Shown here: piece after piece, positions 6,022-8,182 of the stretch
Position numbering within the stretch: position 1 is the first letter of the stretch
Layout: each line of letters opens with the position of its first letter
Source: an uncultured Hyphomicrobiales bacterium
Lineage (GTDB): Bacteria; Pseudomonadota; Alphaproteobacteria; Rhizobiales; Beijerinckiaceae
Assembly: GCA_903932565.1 (NCBI GenBank)
Contig: CAIZGQ010000150.1
Span: forward strand, 1-8,182
DNA: 8,182 nucleotides
Direction of reading: 5' to 3'
Made by a program: the position numbers and the translations under genes
Notes under the pieces: model-generated
The model's input: only the letters and a program-made list of their open reading frames with translations
Databases searched by the model: none
Told to the model about the DNA's origin: nothing

Positions 6022-6134
6022 TCCCCATCACCCATGCGGTCAATCATGGCGCCAATGATGCTGCCGACGATGACCTGAAGAACAAGCCAACCAAACGTAG
6101 TCGCTCCAACGATTGTCCAATCATGCGCGTCCAT
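6018..6134 (-). CDS. 38-residue single-span membrane peptide
   Basis: This very short ORF starts MDAHDWTIVGATTFGW and ends IDRMGDGE. Residues 7-31 form one uncharged hydrophobic segment long enough to cross a membrane, containing a GxxxG helix-packing motif (GSIIG, 24-28). Charged residues sit on both flanks (Asp2, His4, Asp5 before; Asp32, Arg33 after). AGGGG seven bases before ATG 6134 is a good Shine-Dalgarno, and its stop overlaps the HTH gene as ATGA, so it is very likely translated. It could be a small inner-membrane effector that alters a host protein, or a minor lysis component. It is too short for a standard holin, and no lysozyme gene is adjacent. The function is unknown. Confidence 0.7.
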   Translation of the reverse strand: MDAHDWTIVGATTFGWLVLQVIVGSIIGAMIDRMGDGE

Positions 6135-6267
6135 TGCGTTGCCCCTTCAGGATTGCGTTTGCCTCTTCAACGGTCTTTGACTTCGCCAATGCGGTGACGA
6201 CTGATAATTCACCCACCCGGCGGAATTGATCGGCCTCGATGCTTTGCGGCGTGACCGGCTTGTTCAT
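6121..6267 (-). CDS. Small ORF after the helicase gene, 48 aa
   Basis: The 48-residue product begins MNKPVTPQSIEADQFRRVGE and ends with VEEANAILKGQRNGRA. It looks soluble and helical, with no cysteine and no membrane segment, and matches no family I know. ATG 6267 overlaps the helicase TGA as ATGA. Its own TGA (6121-6123) lies inside the start of the membrane-peptide gene, a 14-base overlap in a different frame. That embedding, and the fact that its last codons carry the Shine-Dalgarno of the next gene, support it as a real coding unit rather than spacer. A helper of the helicase is possible from position only. Confidence 0.62.
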   Translation of the reverse strand: MNKPVTPQSIEADQFRRVGELSVVTALAKSKTVEEANAILKGQRNGRA

Positions 6268-7685
6268 GGCTGTGCGTCCCTGTCCCTGACGACAGAGCGG
6301 CTAACGTCAACAAACGCCTCCGCTTCTCCGACTGGGCCGTTTGAGTTCTTGGCGACGATGACCCGCAACAGGTTCCGCTCCTTGGCCTCGGTCGTGAGGC
6401 GTTCAGCTTCCTGTTCGAAGGTCTCTTTCGGCGGGGCTTTAAAATAATAGGCCGGTCGATGCAGCAGCATGACCATGCGCGCGTCTTCTTCTAGCTGGCC
6501 CGCCTCTCGCAAGTCAGACAACTGCGGGCGCTTGTCGTCCCGGCTCTCGACGCTGCGGTTAAGCTGGCAGAGCGCAATCGCTGGTACGTTGAGGCGCTTG
6601 GCCATCTCAGCCAGACCACGGGACACGTCAGCCGTCTCAGCGTACTTCGAGCCCTTGCGGTCACGATCCGGGCGCACAAGGCCTAGGTGGTCAATCACCA
6701 CAGGCCCTGGCGTCACGCCCCGCGCCCGCCATTCCCGAAACTGACGCCGCAGGCTTAGTTCAATCTGGGCAAGTGTCAGGCCCGCGCGGGTGTCGATCCG
6801 CAGAGGAGAGGCGGAAACCTTCTTTTGCGCCTCACGCACCGCCGCAAGCTCTTCCGGGTGGCATTCATTGGTAGCCAAACGCTTGAGGGTCGGACCCCAT
6901 GACTGACGCCCAAATCCACCCCGCCGGTAAGACAAGTCACAGGCCAGACGCAGGCCCAGAGACCGCGCAGACATTTCCAGCGAGAAGTAGGAACACCCCA
7001 CACCGCGAAGTGCATTGTTCACCGCTATGGCCAGACCCACGATGCTCTTGCCCATGCCGGGGCGACCGGCAAGAATGGTCAACTCACCCCGCTGAAAGCC
7101 GCTCAGCATCCGGTCAAGGTCCACCAGACCAGACACAAACTCCGGGGTTGATCCAAACTGCTCCGCGTGTTCCAAGGCCTCCGCAATGGCGTCACCACCC
7201 GTTAGCAACGACGGGGCCTGAGCCGCACCGTCCACCGCCTCCGAAAGCATCCGCTCCCCCAGTGCCGCAATCTCATCGGCTGGGCGGTCGTGGTCGAAAT
7301 TCGCCATGTCTTGCAGGGCGCGAGCCTGTTCGATCACCGCTCGCCGCAGGGCGAGGTCAACCACCGTCTTCGCGTAATCACCCGCCACAAACACCGGAGG
7401 TGCCGCACCCATCAGGTCGGACAGGTGATCCAGCCCGCCGATCTGCTCAAGGCGAGCATCCGCCGCCATGGCCGAATTGAGGATGACCGGATCAGCAGAC
7501 CGACCCTGCCGAATCAAACCCGTGGCGCGTTCGAAAATCGCGCCGTAGACCGGCTCGGAGAAATGCTCAGCCCGCAGTGGTCCAATCCGGTCAATCAAAT
7601 CCCCGGAGAACATCAGCCCGCCGATCACACCCTGTTCGGCCTGAAGGTTCAGCAAGCTGGGCACAAGGAATCCATCAGCCATCAC
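6264..7685 (-). CDS. dnaB: DnaB-like replicative DNA helicase
   Basis: This is a hexameric ring helicase that unwinds phage DNA at the replication fork and normally recruits primase. At 473 residues it matches bacterial DnaB. The N-terminal collar domain is about residues 9-115 (LLNLQAEQGVIGGLMF). The RecA-like domain carries LSGFQRGELTILAGRPGMGK with Walker A GRPGMGKS at 207-214, catalytic Glu237 in SLEMSA, Walker B VVIDHLGL (329-336, Asp332), the CQLNRSVESR motif (373-382) and the SDLREAGQLEEDARMV block (390-405). One oddity: the C-terminal KxRNGP motif that supplies the arginine finger in bacterial DnaB reads KNSNGP here, with Ser448 in place of Arg. The start is GTG 7685 (GTGA overlap) or ATG 7682 (TGATG); GAGAGAG lies just upstream of both. 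Encoding its own helicase suggests the phage does not rely wholly on host DnaB. Confidence 0.93.
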   Translation of the reverse strand: MMADGFLVPSLLNLQAEQGVIGGLMFSGDLIDRIGPLRAEHFSEPVYGAIFERATGLIRQGRSADPVILNSAMAADARLEQIGGLDHLSDLMGAAPPVFVAGDYAKTVVDLALRRAVIEQARALQDMANFDHDRPADEIAALGERMLSEAVDGAAQAPSLLTGGDAIAEALEHAEQFGSTPEFVSGLVDLDRMLSGFQRGELTILAGRPGMGKSIVGLAIAVNNALRGVGCSYFSLEMSARSLGLRLACDLSYRRGGFGRQSWGPTLKRLATNECHPEELAAVREAQKKVSASPLRIDTRAGLTLAQIELSLRRQFREWRARGVTPGPVVIDHLGLVRPDRDRKGSKYAETADVSRGLAEMAKRLNVPAIALCQLNRSVESRDDKRPQLSDLREAGQLEEDARMVMLLHRPAYYFKAPPKETFEQEAERLTTEAKERNLLRVIVAKNSNGPVGEAEAFVDVSRSVVRDRDAQP

Positions 7686-8182
7686 GCAACTCTCTCGATC
7701 AGCAAGCTGGGGGGAACCATGCAGCCGGGCTCACCAGGGCGTGGCCCAAGTTCATCGCCCCAGCGTCCGGTCTGGTTGTGCAGGGCGACAATCGCTCGCC
7801 ACTGGTCTTCGGTGCGCTCAGCAGGCCGGGTCTGATTGGCCCATGCCTCCCATCGGCCATCACGCAGCCAGCGATCAAGGCCGGGTTGTCCCATGCCGCG
7901 CTTCACATCTTCATCGTTCTGGAGATACCCAGAAAGAGCATTCAGGACGGTTTCTGGATTGGTACGGGTGCAGACCACCCGGAAAGCTGCTTCAGCCTTT
8001 TTCTTGCTAGATCGCCTGCGCATCGGGTCGGAGGCTGCGCCCCACAGAGCGCTAAATCCGACAGTATCTTTATATGGTTCTGGTTCTGGTTCTGGTTGCT
8101 TATGCTCAGCTTTAGCTAAGGTCGGAGTGATTTCGTTGTTTTTCAGCGCCTTAGCAGCAGCACCCCGTTTTCCGGCCTCTGA
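7682..8182 (-). CDS. Phage replication-initiator-like protein, C-terminal 166 residues (start off the window)
   Basis: The frame is open to the right edge, so this is the C-terminal part of a longer protein. The visible N-terminal end, SEAGKRGAAAKALKN, resembles the segment that follows the N-terminal domain in DUF1376/YdaU-type phage replication proteins. Next come a Pro-Glu linker (PEPEPEP) and the unit FSALWGAASDPMRRRSSKKK followed by AEAAF, then a helical region and GLDRWLRDGRWEAWANQ. A Trp-containing start, a basic helix and a final W-L-x(n)-G-R-W element are typical of the C-terminal domain of phage O-like/DnaD-like initiators, which bind origin DNA and load helicase. Immediate overlap with the helicase gene (GTGA) supports a helicase-loading or origin role. 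An ATG at 8023 exists, but using it would cut through the conserved unit, so I reject it as the start. The family is inferred. Confidence 0.72.
   Translation of the reverse strand, partial: SEAGKRGAAAKALKNNEITPTLAKAEHKQPEPEPEPYKDTVGFSALWGAASDPMRRRSSKKKAEAAFRVVCTRTNPETVLNALSGYLQNDEDVKRGMGQPGLDRWLRDGRWEAWANQTRPAERTEDQWRAIVALHNQTGRWGDELGPRPGEPGCMVPPSLLIERVA
8075..8097 (-). repeat. Hexamer tandem repeat encoding a Pro-Glu linker
   Basis: Three full copies and one partial copy of TGGTTC (plus strand) lie inside the replication-protein gene and encode alternating Pro and Glu (PEPEPEP). Repeats of this kind make rigid extended linkers between domains and can change length by replication slippage without breaking the frame, since the unit is two codons. 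Confidence 0.85.

Noticed and set aside
6018..6134. Membrane peptide as a holin.
   Set aside because: It is only 38 residues with one span, and no endolysin or spanin gene is nearby, so a lysis call is not supported.
6899..7835. Plus-strand frames of 193 and 181 codons opposite the helicase.
   Set aside because: The Pro/Arg/His-rich products are shadows of the DnaB gene and show no domain.
1..8182. CRISPR array, tRNA, insertion sequence, integrase or att site.
   Set aside because: No spaced direct repeats, cloverleaf-like segments, transposase or recombinase motifs were seen on either strand; essentially all the DNA is accounted for by minus-strand genes.

Overview
The window reads as a stretch of a tailed-phage or prophage genome of the short-tailed P22-like type. 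Every supportable gene lies on the minus strand, so the genes run from the right edge (8182) to the left edge (1). The anchors are a DnaB-family replicative helicase (6264-7685), a large terminase subunit (2678-4093) and the first 548 residues of a P22-type portal protein (1-1644, running off the left edge). The host cannot be named from the sequence. The high G+C look, frequent GTG starts and arginine/alanine-rich proteins suggest a proteobacterium, possibly an alphaproteobacterium, but that is an impression. Nothing in the window (integrase, att site, bacterial flank) tells prophage from free phage.

Layout in order of transcription. (1) Replication: the C-terminal part of a replication-initiator-like protein (7682-8182, truncated by the window edge), then the helicase. 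(2) An accessory cassette of eight small genes (4389-6267): a 48-residue ORF, a 38-residue single-span membrane peptide, a Myb/SANT-like HTH protein, two Cys-rich zinc-ribbon-like proteins, an unrecognised 75-residue protein, a third Cys-containing protein, and a second possible Myb-like protein. (3) Packaging: a small-terminase-like DNA-binding protein (4090-4392), the large terminase, and a 70-residue ORF. (4) A 73-base non-coding gap (2396-2468), the only sizeable one, with interleaved inverted repeats reaching the Shine-Dalgarno of the next gene. (5) Three small ORFs, one of them a 49-residue Lys/Gly/Ala-rich peptide, leading into the portal gene.

The most striking structural point is the packing. 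From 8182 to 2469 there is no intergenic DNA. Eleven of the twelve junctions there are 4-base ATGA or GTGA stop/start overlaps, and the other is a 14-base overlap, so translational coupling is likely throughout. This pattern also fixes several starts and exposes three very short genes (38, 48 and 49 codons) that a length cut-off would miss. Replication genes lead almost directly into the packaging genes, with no recognisable lysis, recombination or late-activator gene between them. The uncharacterised small-gene cassette is the part most likely to hold undescribed functions. I see no CRISPR array, tRNA, insertion sequence or toxin-antitoxin pair.
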